DNA of 64,000 nt, from positions 32,927 through 96,926 of the forward strand of contig CALXHI010000019.1 in the NCBI GenBank assembly GCA_944388075.1. The letters are read 5' to 3'. The first letter of the stretch is position 1. Each line of letters starts with the position of its first letter. The notes under the pieces were generated by a model. It did not search any database. It worked only from the letters and a program-made list of their open reading frames with translations, and was not told where the DNA came from. The position numbers were made by a program, and so were the translations under genes. Shown here in pieces: positions 23,723-33,444 of the stretch. Source of the stretch: an uncultured Clostridia bacterium (GTDB lineage: Bacteria > Bacillota > Clostridia > Oscillospirales > Ruminococcaceae).

Positions 23723-24751
23723 TCATACCTCTGCACGATTTCCATACATTTTTTCATAGTAATTCCGGTATTCACCAGAAATAATCGTTTGCCACCATTC
23801 CATATGCTCAAGATACCACTGAATGGTCTTTTTGATACCTTCCTCAAATTTAGTTTCTGGCAGCCATCCAAGTTCTGTATGAATCTTTGTTGGATCAATA
23901 GCATAGCGCATATCATGGCCTTTTCGATCCTCAACATGCACAATGAGACTCTCCGGTTTTCCCAGTTCCTTACAAATCAATTTCACAATATCAATGTTTT
24001 TCATTTCATTATGACCACCGACATTGTAAACTTCTCCAACTTTACCTTTATGAATAATAAGGTCAATCGCTCTACAATGGTCTTCAACATAAAGCCAATC
24101 ACGAACATTTAAACCTTCTCCATAGACAGGAAGTGGCTTGTCCGCAAGTGCGTTGGCAATCATAAGGGGAATCAGCTTTTCCGGAAAATGATACGGACCA
24201 TAGTTATTAGAACACCGACTGATGGTGACCGGAAGATTATAGGTTCTGTGATAAGCCATAACTAGAAGATCCGCTCCGGCTTTGGAGGCACTATACGGAC
24301 TGGACGTGTGAATGGGTGTTTCCTCCGTGAAAAACAAATCCGGTCTGTTTAAAGGAAGATCACCATACACTTCATCAGTGGAAACCTGATGATATCTCTG
24401 AATGCCGTATTGGCGGCATGCATCCATAAGCACTTGTGTGCCAAGAATATTTGTTTTTAAGAATATTTCAGGAGTTTCAATCGAACGATCCACATGCGAT
24501 TCGGCCGCAAAATTCACAACTACATCAGGTTTTTCTTCCTCGAACAGTTGATTGACACCTGCTCTATCACAAATATCAAGTTTTACAAATCGAAAATTCG
24601 GATTATCCATAACCGATGCAAGTGTTGACAAATTGCCGGCATATGTCAATTTGTCTAGGCAAACAATTCGATAATTTGAATGCTTTTTCAACATGTAAAA
24701 CACAAAATTGGAACCGATAAATCCGGCACCTCCTGTAACAATGATAACCAT
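23723..24751 (-). CDS. rfbB: dTDP-glucose 4,6-dehydratase
   Basis: 342 aa. TGGAGFIGSNF NAD-binding loop, catalytic STDEVYGD, and YSASKAGAD with the YxxxK pair. It converts dTDP-glucose to dTDP-4-keto-6-deoxyglucose, the branch point feeding RfbC/RfbD and probably the aminotransferase at 26231. Confidence 0.96.
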   Translation of the reverse strand: MVIIVTGGAGFIGSNFVFYMLKKHSNYRIVCLDKLTYAGNLSTLASVMDNPNFRFVKLDICDRAGVNQLFEEEKPDVVVNFAAESHVDRSIETPEIFLKTNILGTQVLMDACRQYGIQRYHQVSTDEVYGDLPLNRPDLFFTEETPIHTSSPYSASKAGADLLVMAYHRTYNLPVTISRCSNNYGPYHFPEKLIPLMIANALADKPLPVYGEGLNVRDWLYVEDHCRAIDLIIHKGKVGEVYNVGGHNEMKNIDIVKLICKELGKPESLIVHVEDRKGHDMRYAIDPTKIHTELGWLPETKFEEGIKKTIQWYLEHMEWWQTIISGEYRNYYEKMYGNRAEV

Positions 24752-24763
24752 AATATAACCTCC

Positions 24764-25315
24764 TTAAAACTCTATTTTCAATTCGGCGAGCGATGGGTGA
24801 CGCTTATCTTTTTCGCTAAGCACGAGTTCTTCTGTTTCAGGCCATTCAATTCCAATATCCGGATCATCCCACTTCAGCCCACCTTCATCTTCAGGATGAT
24901 ACAATTCATCACATTTATATGCAAATTCAGCATAATCGCTCATAACCAAAAAACCATGTGCAAATCCACGTGGTATCATCAATTGCCGCTTGTTCGCCTC
25001 TGAAAGAATCACCCCAACCCATTGCCCATAGGTTTCACTGCCTCTGCGCAAATCCACGGCAACATCAAAGACTTCCCCTTTCAAGACTCTGACCAGCTTG
25101 GCTTGGGAATATTTCTTCTGAAAATGCAGTCCTCGCAAAACACCTTTTCTGGAACTGGATTGATTATCCTGCACAAATTGATACTGTAATCCGGCAGAAC
25201 GAAAATCTGCCGCATTATAGGTTTCCATGAAATATCCTCGCTCATCTCCAAAAGCTGTGACATCAATTAAATATAAACCCTTTATTTTGGTTTCCTTGAA
25301 CACAAATTTTCCCAC
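24764..25315 (-). CDS. rfbC: dTDP-4-dehydrorhamnose 3,5-epimerase
   Basis: 183 aa, a cupin-fold epimerase. Signature residues: RKGVLRGLHFQ with the catalytic His, VDLRRGSETYGQW, IPRGFAHGFLV. Sits between rfbA and rfbB as in standard rml operons. Confidence 0.96.
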   Translation of the reverse strand: MGKFVFKETKIKGLYLIDVTAFGDERGYFMETYNAADFRSAGLQYQFVQDNQSSSRKGVLRGLHFQKKYSQAKLVRVLKGEVFDVAVDLRRGSETYGQWVGVILSEANKRQLMIPRGFAHGFLVMSDYAEFAYKCDELYHPEDEGGLKWDDPDIGIEWPETEELVLSEKDKRHPSLAELKIEF

Positions 25316-25326
25316 AACAGTTCTCC

Positions 25327-26214
25327 TTAGTAGATTATTTTACCTTCGGCAACTTTTTTCAAATGTTGTCCATACGGCGACTTTCCATATTTTGCAGCTG
25401 AGTGCATAAGCTTTTCTTTATCAATCCAGCCATTAATATAAGCAATTTCTTCAGGTGCCGATATTTCTATTCCTTGACGTGTTTGAACCATTTTGACAAA
25501 GTTAGTCGCCTCCGCAAGGCTATCCATTGTCCCGGTATCAAGCCAAGCAAATCCACGACCAAGAATCTGAACATCGAGTGTTTGCTCATGTAAATACATT
25601 TCATTGAGCGTGGTAATTTCCAATTCACCTCGATCCGATGGTTTAACAAGGTTAGCTTTTTCACTGACGCCTTCCGGATAAAAATAAAGACCAGTAACTG
25701 CATAATTGCTTTTGGGATTAGCCGGCTTTTCTTCTATGGAGCACACCTTGCCCATAGCATCAAAATCCACAACACCGAAACGCTCCGGGTCCGGAACATA
25801 GTATCCAAATACAGTTGCACGCTTACGTTCTTCTGCATTTTGTTTAGCAGATCCCAACAATTTTGAAAATCCGCTTCCATAAAAAATATTATCACCTAAT
25901 ATCATTGCACAAGCATCTTGCCCAATAAAGTCTTCACCAATAATAAATGCCTGAGCAAGTCCGTCCGGACTTGGCTGTTGCTTATAGCTGAGTCTAATGC
26001 CATACTCCGATCCGTCGCCAAGTAATTGTTCAAAATTCGATAGATCCGTAGGCGTTGAAATAATCAATATTTCTTTGATCCCTGCCAACATAAGAGTTGA
26101 CAACGGATAATAGATCATGGGCTTATCATATATGGGAAGCAGTTGTTTCGAGGTTACCATTGTCAACGGATATAATCTAGTGCCAGAGCCACCGGCAAGA
26201 ATAATTCCCTTCAT
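25327..26214 (-). CDS. rfbA: Glucose-1-phosphate thymidylyltransferase
   Basis: 295 aa from the ATG at 26214 (ribosome site AAGAAGG, 7-nt spacer). N-terminal [11 protein letters not shown] pyrophosphorylase loop, [18 protein letters not shown] and the EEKPANPKS block. Makes dTDP-glucose for the rhamnose and amino-sugar branches. Confidence 0.96.
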   Translation of the reverse strand: MKGIILAGGSGTRLYPLTMVTSKQLLPIYDKPMIYYPLSTLMLAGIKEILIISTPTDLSNFEQLLGDGSEYGIRLSYKQQPSPDGLAQAFIIGEDFIGQDACAMILGDNIFYGSGFSKLLGSAKQNAEERKRATVFGYYVPDPERFGVVDFDAMGKVCSIEEKPANPKSNYAVTGLYFYPEGVSEKANLVKPSDRGELEITTLNEMYLHEQTLDVQILGRGFAWLDTGTMDSLAEATNFVKMVQTRQGIEISAPEEIAYINGWIDKEKLMHSAAKYGKSPYGQHLKKVAEGKIIY

Positions 26215-26230
26215 GAATTTACCTTCTTTC

Positions 26231-27346
26231 TTAAGTTTCATTCTTACACTGCAAAATTACATCACAAATCCGATCTACATCTGCTAATTCCAAATCAGCA
26301 TATAACGGCAATGTTAATACCCGCTTGCTGAGGTACAATGCAACGGGTGTTTGGTATACGTCATAAGTTCCATGGAAACAATCAAAAGAATTCGTCAATG
26401 GATAAAAATACTTTCTGGCACCAATCCCATTCGCTGCCAATCGATCCATGACCTCATTTCTGGATGCACCAAACCGCTTTTCATCAAACACAACCGGAAA
26501 ATAAGCATAATTGGGCTGCGTGTCTCTCTGAATAGGACTAAACTGAATTCCTGCAACACCTTCCAAACGACTTCTGTAATGTAAGACAATACCCTCTCGC
26601 TTTGCGATTTCAGCGTCAATATGTCTCAAATTGCACAAGCCCATCGCCGCAGAAAACTCATTCATTTTCGCATTGGTGCCAACGCTCTCTACAATTTCCG
26701 GTCCTCTTATTCCAAAATTTTTCAAGTTGTACAGCGCATGTCCAAATGCATCATCATGAAAACTAACTGCACCTCCCTCAATGGTGTTGAACACTTTTGT
26801 GGCATGAAAGCTAAAGCAGGAAACATCTCCATACGAGCCAATCCCTCTTCCTTTATATCTCACGCCAAACGTGTGCGCTGCATCGTAGATTACTTTCAGA
26901 CCATACTTTCTCGCAATACGTTCGATTTCCTCAACATTACATACATTTCCATATACATGAACCGGAATAATTGCACAAGTTTTGTCCGTAATCAAAGCCT
27001 CAATTTTTGTAACATCCATTGTAAAATCCATGGGATTGACATCGCAAAATACGGGAGTTAAACCATTTCTTACAATCGCATGTGTTGTTGAAGCAAACGT
27101 AAACGGTGTTGTGATGACCTCACCCTGCAAATTCAACGCCTGAATAGATAATTCTAACGCCATATGCCCGTTTGTAACAAGATCAATCTTATCTACATCC
27201 AGGTATTGAAGAAGTTTTTGCTGCAGCAAGTTATGTTTACTACCCATATTTGTCAGCCAGTGACTTTCCCATATATCTTTTATTTCCTCGCAATACTCCT
27301 CATAGGCAGGCATGGAGGAACGCGTAACAAGGATTCTATGGCTCAT
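26231..27346 (-). CDS. DegT/DnrJ/EryC1/StrS sugar aminotransferase
   Basis: 371 aa, PLP-dependent. The Schiff-base lysine is K184 in [19 protein letters not shown] carries the Asp-like cofactor contact. The SFHATK variant is common among enzymes acting on dTDP-4-keto-6-deoxyhexoses. Directly upstream of rfbA with a 16-bp gap, so I infer it makes a dTDP-4-amino-4,6-dideoxyhexose from the RfbB product; the exact epimer cannot be told. Start ATG after GGAGGG. The amino group would be a natural acceptor for the acyl chemistry encoded just upstream at 27401 and 29611. Confidence 0.88.
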   Translation of the reverse strand: MSHRILVTRSSMPAYEEYCEEIKDIWESHWLTNMGSKHNLLQQKLLQYLDVDKIDLVTNGHMALELSIQALNLQGEVITTPFTFASTTHAIVRNGLTPVFCDVNPMDFTMDVTKIEALITDKTCAIIPVHVYGNVCNVEEIERIARKYGLKVIYDAAHTFGVRYKGRGIGSYGDVSCFSFHATKVFNTIEGGAVSFHDDAFGHALYNLKNFGIRGPEIVESVGTNAKMNEFSAAMGLCNLRHIDAEIAKREGIVLHYRSRLEGVAGIQFSPIQRDTQPNYAYFPVVFDEKRFGASRNEVMDRLAANGIGARKYFYPLTNSFDCFHGTYDVYQTPVALYLSKRVLTLPLYADLELADVDRICDVILQCKNET

Positions 27347-27400
27347 TTATAAAACCCTCCATTCACATCCATATATCATTGACTTCATTCAATATAATTT

Positions 27401-29614
27401 TTATTGTAAATTCGAGACAATTAGCTTTCTTTTCAGGGAATTCATAACCGGAATATTTTCCACATATTCTATACGGATCACTGCATCTGCTCCCAACGTC
27501 CGTTTAAAACTTTCTACTTCTTTTTCACAAGAGGGCTTTACATCTGTATTGGCAGTGATTCTCAGCGTATACTCAGTCGCTGTTTCTTGAATAAACTGCC
27601 ATTGTTCGATGCCCTTTGAAAGGCGCATTGTCCGACACAATAAGAAGGGAGATACGACTTCGCCTTTGGTATCATAAATTAAATCCATTCTTCTGCCATA
27701 CAATTCCGTAAGTACAGGCAATTTGTCTCGACTCTCCCTGTGCATTTTTGCAACATCACCGGTATCATATCGAATCATTGGGAACGCTTTATTGAACAAA
27801 TCCGTTACTACAATTCTGCCCAGTTCTCCATCTTCAGCGGGTTCATCGCTTTCAAGCTTTAGGATCTCAAAATAATAACTTGCCCAGTTCAAATGATACA
27901 ATCCACTCTTGCCAATTTCTTGTCCTAAAATTCCGTTTTCAGTATTACTGTATCGTGCGTACACACCAACATTATCCCCAAAAAAGGCACGTAGCTTATC
28001 CTTAACTTCATCTGTCAAGGCTTCCGAAGTTGAAATAATCGTCGAAATGCAAGAGTTATTTGTAAAATGTGCAGACCAGAAGTCGACTGCCGTTTCAAGC
28101 GTCGAAGGGTATGCCATCAACGCTGTACATTTCTTCTCTACCATAACATGATAATATTCTGTCAAATTTTTTTCATTCAGATTGCAAATATCCAATTGCC
28201 AAATATTATCTCTTTCTTGTTCCACAAGCGTGGCTGTAGGCTTTGCGCGAAGGTAGCACATGGGATCTTGATCAAGGTATCCCGCCATTGTACCAAAATA
28301 CTTCAAATCCGCAATATGACGTTCTCTTTTTGCAAGATCTTGAATTACAGTAAACGGAATTCCCGTAGAACCAGAAGTGTGCATCTTATGTGTTGGTTGT
28401 CCATCGTATGCATGCACCATTATTTCATCATAATGCTCGTTTAAAATCGTTTTGTTCATGACGGGAAAATCGGATAAACATACGCCATCCTCTCGAATTC
28501 CGGAGTAATATGCCGTATGATGAATCGCATATTTCAGAAGTTCTTGCAAAGCAGATACATTACCTGCATTTACACTTATGGCATATTCCACACTGCTCAT
28601 TTTTTTATCAATATCCTGCATTGCCTTCTTCAAGCCATCGCTATAGGTAACGCCTTCTCTAAACAAGTATTTCATCATAATACAACCTTTTCCTTCCATA
28701 TAAACTCGTTCTTTTGCTTCCACCAGCTTATACAATGTGTGAATAACAGGCAATTTCAAGGCATGTCGTTCTGCAATTGTTAACAATGTGCCTGCCAAAT
28801 AATCATTTTCAGTTTTTCGTTCATTTAAAACATCCATCAACATAGAAGTTTTCTTGCTGCCATTATAAGATACATAGTACTCAATGATGTCCTGTATGTC
28901 ATTCACTCCCAAAGGCACTTGCTCTGCTTCTGCAACTTTCAAAAATTCTTCCATTGCACTGATGCAGATTTGCTGGAGTTCGCCATAATATTTAAACATA
29001 CTATAATCTGCACCGGTTAGTGCTGTTACACTGTTTCCGGCAACATTCAACATCCATTTTTTCCAAACCATATATCTAATGTTTGTCTCAAAGTAAACAT
29101 CAATCTGAGCAGCTTTCAGCCAATCATACACGGCATGTGCTTCCGCCTGCCACTGTTCATTGCTGCTTCCGATATGCATTGCGCCGGCATTTTGATAATA
29201 ATATGCAGCTTCTTTCCAATATGTATTGGGTCCTTGCACATATCCTTCCAATACAACACGATCAGGGAATTTGGATTTAAAAAATTCATAGGAAAAGATT
29301 CCATTTTGTAATGGCAATATTTTGGTCTTTTTTGTTACAACGCATTTAATGTCTTTCAGTGCAGATTCTAAATCATAATTTTTTACGCACACAATTAAAA
29401 CATCAAGTTCTCCATTAATTTCTTCCTTTGTCGAGACAATTTTCGGTGTAAATCTAGAACCATTGATTGTTATTTCGGTCGCTTCCAAGTTCTGTCGTAT
29501 TGCACCACTTGCAATTAAGTAAAATTGATCGGCATACTTCTTATAAAGAAGATCTGCAATCGGAACTCCAATCGCACCAAAACCAATTAACGCAATGTTA
29601 CAACCTGCTTTCAT
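27401..29614 (-). CDS. Fusion: ketopantoate reductase domain + CapK/PaaK-type adenylate-forming domain
   Basis: 737 aa. Residues 1-~310 are a ketopantoate-reductase (ApbA/PanE) fold: GFGAIGVPIADLL, the KPR block VKNYDLESAL, QNGI, and a C-terminal helical domain starting near KKWMLNVAGNSVTALTG. Residues ~315-737 are a CapK/PaaK-like adenylating domain: P-loop HTSGSTGIPFTV, ARYSNTENG and RYDTGDVAK. The first family reduces a 2-keto acid to a 2-hydroxy acid with NADPH; the second activates a carboxylate as acyl-AMP and is common in capsule loci. The fusion suggests one enzyme that makes and activates a hydroxy acid to decorate a sugar. The start overlaps the stop of the ATP-grasp gene (ATGA). 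No frameshift is apparent at the join, which lies around FREGVTYSDG. Confidence 0.85.
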   Translation of the reverse strand: MKAGCNIALIGFGAIGVPIADLLYKKYADQFYLIASGAIRQNLEATEITINGSRFTPKIVSTKEEINGELDVLIVCVKNYDLESALKDIKCVVTKKTKILPLQNGIFSYEFFKSKFPDRVVLEGYVQGPNTYWKEAAYYYQNAGAMHIGSSNEQWQAEAHAVYDWLKAAQIDVYFETNIRYMVWKKWMLNVAGNSVTALTGADYSMFKYYGELQQICISAMEEFLKVAEAEQVPLGVNDIQDIIEYYVSYNGSKKTSMLMDVLNERKTENDYLAGTLLTIAERHALKLPVIHTLYKLVEAKERVYMEGKGCIMMKYLFREGVTYSDGLKKAMQDIDKKMSSVEYAISVNAGNVSALQELLKYAIHHTAYYSGIREDGVCLSDFPVMNKTILNEHYDEIMVHAYDGQPTHKMHTSGSTGIPFTVIQDLAKRERHIADLKYFGTMAGYLDQDPMCYLRAKPTATLVEQERDNIWQLDICNLNEKNLTEYYHVMVEKKCTALMAYPSTLETAVDFWSAHFTNNSCISTIISTSEALTDEVKDKLRAFFGDNVGVYARYSNTENGILGQEIGKSGLYHLNWASYYFEILKLESDEPAEDGELGRIVVTDLFNKAFPMIRYDTGDVAKMHRESRDKLPVLTELYGRRMDLIYDTKGEVVSPFLLCRTMRLSKGIEQWQFIQETATEYTLRITANTDVKPSCEKEVESFKRTLGADAVIRIEYVENIPVMNSLKRKLIVSNLQ

Positions 29615-30882
29615 TTATATTCCTCCTCAATCAAATCTGTATGAAACATTCCAATCAGCATATTATTTCCGTTTTCGTCCAATACTTTTAACTCGTTGTA
29701 TATTTGCAAAATTGTTGCACGCAGTCGCTGCTTGTTTTCGGAAACAATGTAAAATCGGCAAATAATTTGTTTTAATGTACCTTCCTCATTTACAACGTCA
29801 CCTTCTCGGTAGCTTGGATTAACCGAAACAACATCGGGAAGCGCTGAAATTTTGTCTAAGCCTTTGATTATTTTTATGGTTCCAATTCTGACAAGCGGAG
29901 ACAGCTTACACATAATTTGATTTGGTTTTGGATTGCTACAGGGTTCCAAATCATGATCAGCAACCTTGCCATTTAACGCCAAATTAATATACATCTCTTT
30001 TGCATCAATCCCTGACACTCTTGAGATCAGCAAATGCTCCTGTGCGCCATTGAGCCGATAGCCCGGCTCATATGCTCTAACCGTGCCCGATTTATCAACG
30101 AAACATTGAAAGAATATAGATCCATTTTTTAAATTCAAGCCACGAATTAGATTCTGCACATATACATCCGTACGTGCTAAATAAGAGTCAATATATCTAG
30201 ATGGGAAAATATAGCAAATGGGTAGCTGCACTAGATTGGATTTTTCTCGATACGTATAACGATCGCACATACCAACAAAAATAGGATTTCCTTCTTGTAT
30301 TACATAATAAGAAATCACCTCATCGCCGGTCATATATTCTTCAATTAGGTATTTTTTTGATTTCGAAAATGATAATGCATATGTAATTGCTTCTCTTAAT
30401 TCATCTTCATTTTGGCACACTCTGATTCCCTTGGAACTACAGGAATCAACAGGCTTTACAATCACCGGATAAACTATCTCATCTGATTTCTCAATATCAA
30501 ACTCACGAATAGTTGGTACGTCATATTCTCTGCACTTTTTTTTAAATTCATCTTTTCGTGTCATAACTTCAAATGCCTCCGAAGAAGCATATGCCGGAAG
30601 CCCCAATCTTTCACATAGTTCACAGTAAGTAGGAAGCAATGCCTCTGCTACACCAACAACAACTCCATCGACTTTTTCTCTCAAAGCAAATGCTTCTAAT
30701 GCATCAACATCAATTGCATTGATATTTTCAGCTTGATCTGCAAACTGCTTTGCATATGCGTTAGGATCATAGTCAGTAACAATCGTGTAAGCACCCATTT
30801 CTTTAGCCTTCTGAATTAAACTGACCGTCTCCGGGTTTGCGCCCAAAACTAGCAATTTTTTTTGAGCCATTTGATTTATCAT
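29611..30882 (-). CDS. ATP-grasp ligase
   Basis: 423 aa. A pre-ATP-grasp Rossmann-like N-terminus (LLVLGANPETVSLIQKAKEMG), then the ATP-grasp core: VIVKPVDSCSSKGIR, YLIEEYMTGDEV, and the Mg-binding region FFQCFVDKSG...YEPGYRLNG. Family members join a carboxylate to an amine or similar nucleophile through an acyl phosphate. Overlapping translation with the reductase-adenylating fusion implies a shared product. The first ATG lies almost on its ribosome site; M5 (30870) is an alternative start. Confidence 0.85.
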   Translation of the reverse strand: MINQMAQKKLLVLGANPETVSLIQKAKEMGAYTIVTDYDPNAYAKQFADQAENINAIDVDALEAFALREKVDGVVVGVAEALLPTYCELCERLGLPAYASSEAFEVMTRKDEFKKKCREYDVPTIREFDIEKSDEIVYPVIVKPVDSCSSKGIRVCQNEDELREAITYALSFSKSKKYLIEEYMTGDEVISYYVIQEGNPIFVGMCDRYTYREKSNLVQLPICYIFPSRYIDSYLARTDVYVQNLIRGLNLKNGSIFFQCFVDKSGTVRAYEPGYRLNGAQEHLLISRVSGIDAKEMYINLALNGKVADHDLEPCSNPKPNQIMCKLSPLVRIGTIKIIKGLDKISALPDVVSVNPSYREGDVVNEEGTLKQIICRFYIVSENKQRLRATILQIYNELKVLDENGNNMLIGMFHTDLIEEEYK

Positions 30883-30894
30883 CCTTCCTGTATT

Positions 30895-32334
30895 TCAAAT
30901 CGTTTGTTCTTTTGAGACTTTCGACAAAATCTGTTTTATCGTCATAAATCCTTCAAGTTTCAATAAATAAGAGCCTGCTATGTAAATGAACATGCCGCAT
31001 ACCAATTGCAATAAAATAGTTAACAAATCGTTAAAACCCAATAGTTTCAGCGGCATAATGCATATGCCCATTATGACAGATAAAAGGATACCTGGTACTA
31101 TGTCTTTTAATTGTTCAATATACCCATAGCCTAATAACTTTCTATTCGGCCAACTGTTTATAATTTGATTCAACAAGCTCGTAACAAGTAAACTGTATGC
31201 CATTGCCTTTACGCTGATATTCATTGTTATAAGTACGGCGGCAAATCCAACTGTTTTTTTTGCTATTTCCAAGATTAAAAACAAATCACTGCGTCCCAAA
31301 GCCTTAATTGCGTTTAAATTTGCAGTGTGAATTGGGTAAAACATGAACGTGACACAAAAAATTCTCATATACGGCAAACAAGGAAGCCATTTTTCTGTAA
31401 GTACCAAGCGAATAAACGGTTCACCAATAAATGCAAGTCCCATCATACATGGTCCTAAAATATAAACACTGACCTGTATGGATTTTCGTGTCATCGCTTT
31501 AACACGAGCAATATTATCTTGTTCTTTAGATAATGTAGGAAGTAACACACTGTCAATTGCTGCATTAACATTACTGATGAACAAATTTGGAAATTGCCTT
31601 CCTCGATTATAATATGCCAAATCAGAGGAAGTATACTTTCCTGCAATAATTAATTGTCGTATTTCATTATAGATGGTATCAATTAGTGCAGAAACAAGCA
31701 ATTTCCACCCATAGGAAAACAATTGCTTTAGACGCTGGCGAGAGAACGTCTTCTTAGGTCGCCATTTTACTGTAATCCAAAGAATGATCGTGCTGACCAG
31801 AACATTAAAAACTTGTTGGACAACAAGCGACCATACTCCAAATCCATTATATGCCATAACGATTCCAATTGCAGCCGCCCCGATTGTCCCACTGAGGGTT
31901 GCAAAAAAGAACCGTTTGAATTGCATTGTTTTGCTGATATATGCCTGCTGAATATTTTTCACACCGGAGATTATAACTTGCAAGCCCAGAATCCGAATCA
32001 ACATTGTTAACTCGTCTCTGTGATACAAATTGGAAAAAAGAGGAGCCGCAATAAACAACAGTATATATATTATGATGCAGGAGACAATGTTAAACCAAAA
32101 CACTGTTGAAAAGTCTACATCATCTGCATCTTTTTTTTGAATTAATGCATTTCCCAACCCGCTGTCAACAAACACATTTAAAATTGTTATTAACACTGTA
32201 ACAATTGCGACCAATCCGTAATCATCTGGAAGAAGCAGCCGTGCAAGAATAATCTCAAGCACTAATTTAACACCTTGTGCACCGACTCGCTCCGCAAAGC
32301 GCCACGCCACATTTGATAAAACCTTGCTTTGCAT
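30895..32334 (-). CDS. Wzx-type oligosaccharide flippase
   Basis: 479 aa, mostly hydrophobic with about 12-14 predicted membrane helices. The N-terminus WRFAERVGAQGVKLVLEIILARLLLPDDYGLVAI is typical of the PST/MOP superfamily, and a long hydrophilic loop after the sixth helix carries YNRGRQFPN. It would flip the undecaprenyl-linked repeat unit across the membrane. Confidence 0.9.
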   Translation of the reverse strand: MQSKVLSNVAWRFAERVGAQGVKLVLEIILARLLLPDDYGLVAIVTVLITILNVFVDSGLGNALIQKKDADDVDFSTVFWFNIVSCIIIYILLFIAAPLFSNLYHRDELTMLIRILGLQVIISGVKNIQQAYISKTMQFKRFFFATLSGTIGAAAIGIVMAYNGFGVWSLVVQQVFNVLVSTIILWITVKWRPKKTFSRQRLKQLFSYGWKLLVSALIDTIYNEIRQLIIAGKYTSSDLAYYNRGRQFPNLFISNVNAAIDSVLLPTLSKEQDNIARVKAMTRKSIQVSVYILGPCMMGLAFIGEPFIRLVLTEKWLPCLPYMRIFCVTFMFYPIHTANLNAIKALGRSDLFLILEIAKKTVGFAAVLITMNISVKAMAYSLLVTSLLNQIINSWPNRKLLGYGYIEQLKDIVPGILLSVIMGICIMPLKLLGFNDLLTILLQLVCGMFIYIAGSYLLKLEGFMTIKQILSKVSKEQTI

Positions 32335-32350
32335 ATTCTCTACCTACAAA

Positions 32351-33352
32351 TTACGCATTATATTGATGAGTCTTTCGATACACTTTCGACATTAGTGTAC
32401 GGAAAAATGAAATATTAGCAAGACACAAAATCACATTTCGTAAAAACCCTCTGCAATATTTTTTTGCCTGTTTTATCTCTTCCACATCATGGTTTATAGC
32501 AATCAATCGATATGCCTTATTATAATACATCTGATTGACTTTTTCTAAAACGTCCTCTGAAATTCTGTACTTTTTTATCATTACAATTCTGACATCATGT
32601 AAACTCTTAGCACGCTTATAGGCTTTATTCGGCATTGATGTATGCACTGCACTTTCATGCCCAACCCGATAAACAGCGGTTGTTTCGTTTTTTAAGCAAA
32701 TTACTTTTGAGGTGGCCAATGCATGTGCAAAAAACTCAAAGGAAAAATCCATAGAATTCAGTCTTTCAAAAGTCTCATATAATTCGGCTGTATATAGCCA
32801 CGTCATGGGCGCAGTATATCCGGGATATAATATCCATTGCTCCAATGTATAGTCACAAGGATATTGCTCCGGATGTTCCATCATTAGATTTGTACACATC
32901 AACTCTTTTTTTTGATACCAGATGTTGAAGTCTGTAAAGCACAAACCACAATCAGAATGCTTTAACATACAATCCATTTGTTTTTGCAACTTTTTTTCAT
33001 CAATCCAATAATCATCTCCATCACATAAAGCGATATATCGTCCTCTTGTGTTTTGATGAATGATCTTGCTGATTGCATGATTATGCTTTGAGTATTGATT
33101 TTCTGTTTGGTAAATTGGTTTCACAATATCAGGAAATTGCTGTTCGTATTGTCTTATTATTTGAGAAGTACCATCTGTTGATGCATCATCATGCACAATT
33201 ATCTCAAATGCAAAATTTGTAATCTGCGATAAAAAGCCGTCCATTGCCTGCTCAATAAACAGTTGGTGATTATAAGCTAAGCATTTAATTGTGACAAGTG
33301 GATCTTTTTCCTTCCATGTCGCCATGATTTGTTCTTGTGTTTTGTTAATCAT
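32351..33352 (-). CDS. GT2-family glycosyltransferase
   Basis: 333 aa. GT-A fold features: VTIKCLAYNHQLFIEQAMDGFLSQ, EIIVHDDASTDGT, and the metal-binding ALCDGDDYW. The C-terminal part has basic, hydrophobic segments that may sit on the membrane. Start after GAGGAGAT. Adds one sugar of the repeat unit; donor not predictable. Confidence 0.9.
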   Translation of the reverse strand: MINKTQEQIMATWKEKDPLVTIKCLAYNHQLFIEQAMDGFLSQITNFAFEIIVHDDASTDGTSQIIRQYEQQFPDIVKPIYQTENQYSKHNHAISKIIHQNTRGRYIALCDGDDYWIDEKKLQKQMDCMLKHSDCGLCFTDFNIWYQKKELMCTNLMMEHPEQYPCDYTLEQWILYPGYTAPMTWLYTAELYETFERLNSMDFSFEFFAHALATSKVICLKNETTAVYRVGHESAVHTSMPNKAYKRAKSLHDVRIVMIKKYRISEDVLEKVNQMYYNKAYRLIAINHDVEEIKQAKKYCRGFLRNVILCLANISFFRTLMSKVYRKTHQYNA

Positions 33353-33444
33353 ATTTTATCTCCTCTTTATCTTTTCTCCATTGTTCAATCGACTGTATTT
33401 CTCTCATCAAGCAGAAACATATCGTAATGATACAAGGGCTTTGC

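Noticed and set aside
27401..29614. Two genes joined by a sequencing error
   Set aside because: The frame is continuous, the join shows no stop or ribosome site, and base composition is uniform across it; kept as a true fusion pending homologues.
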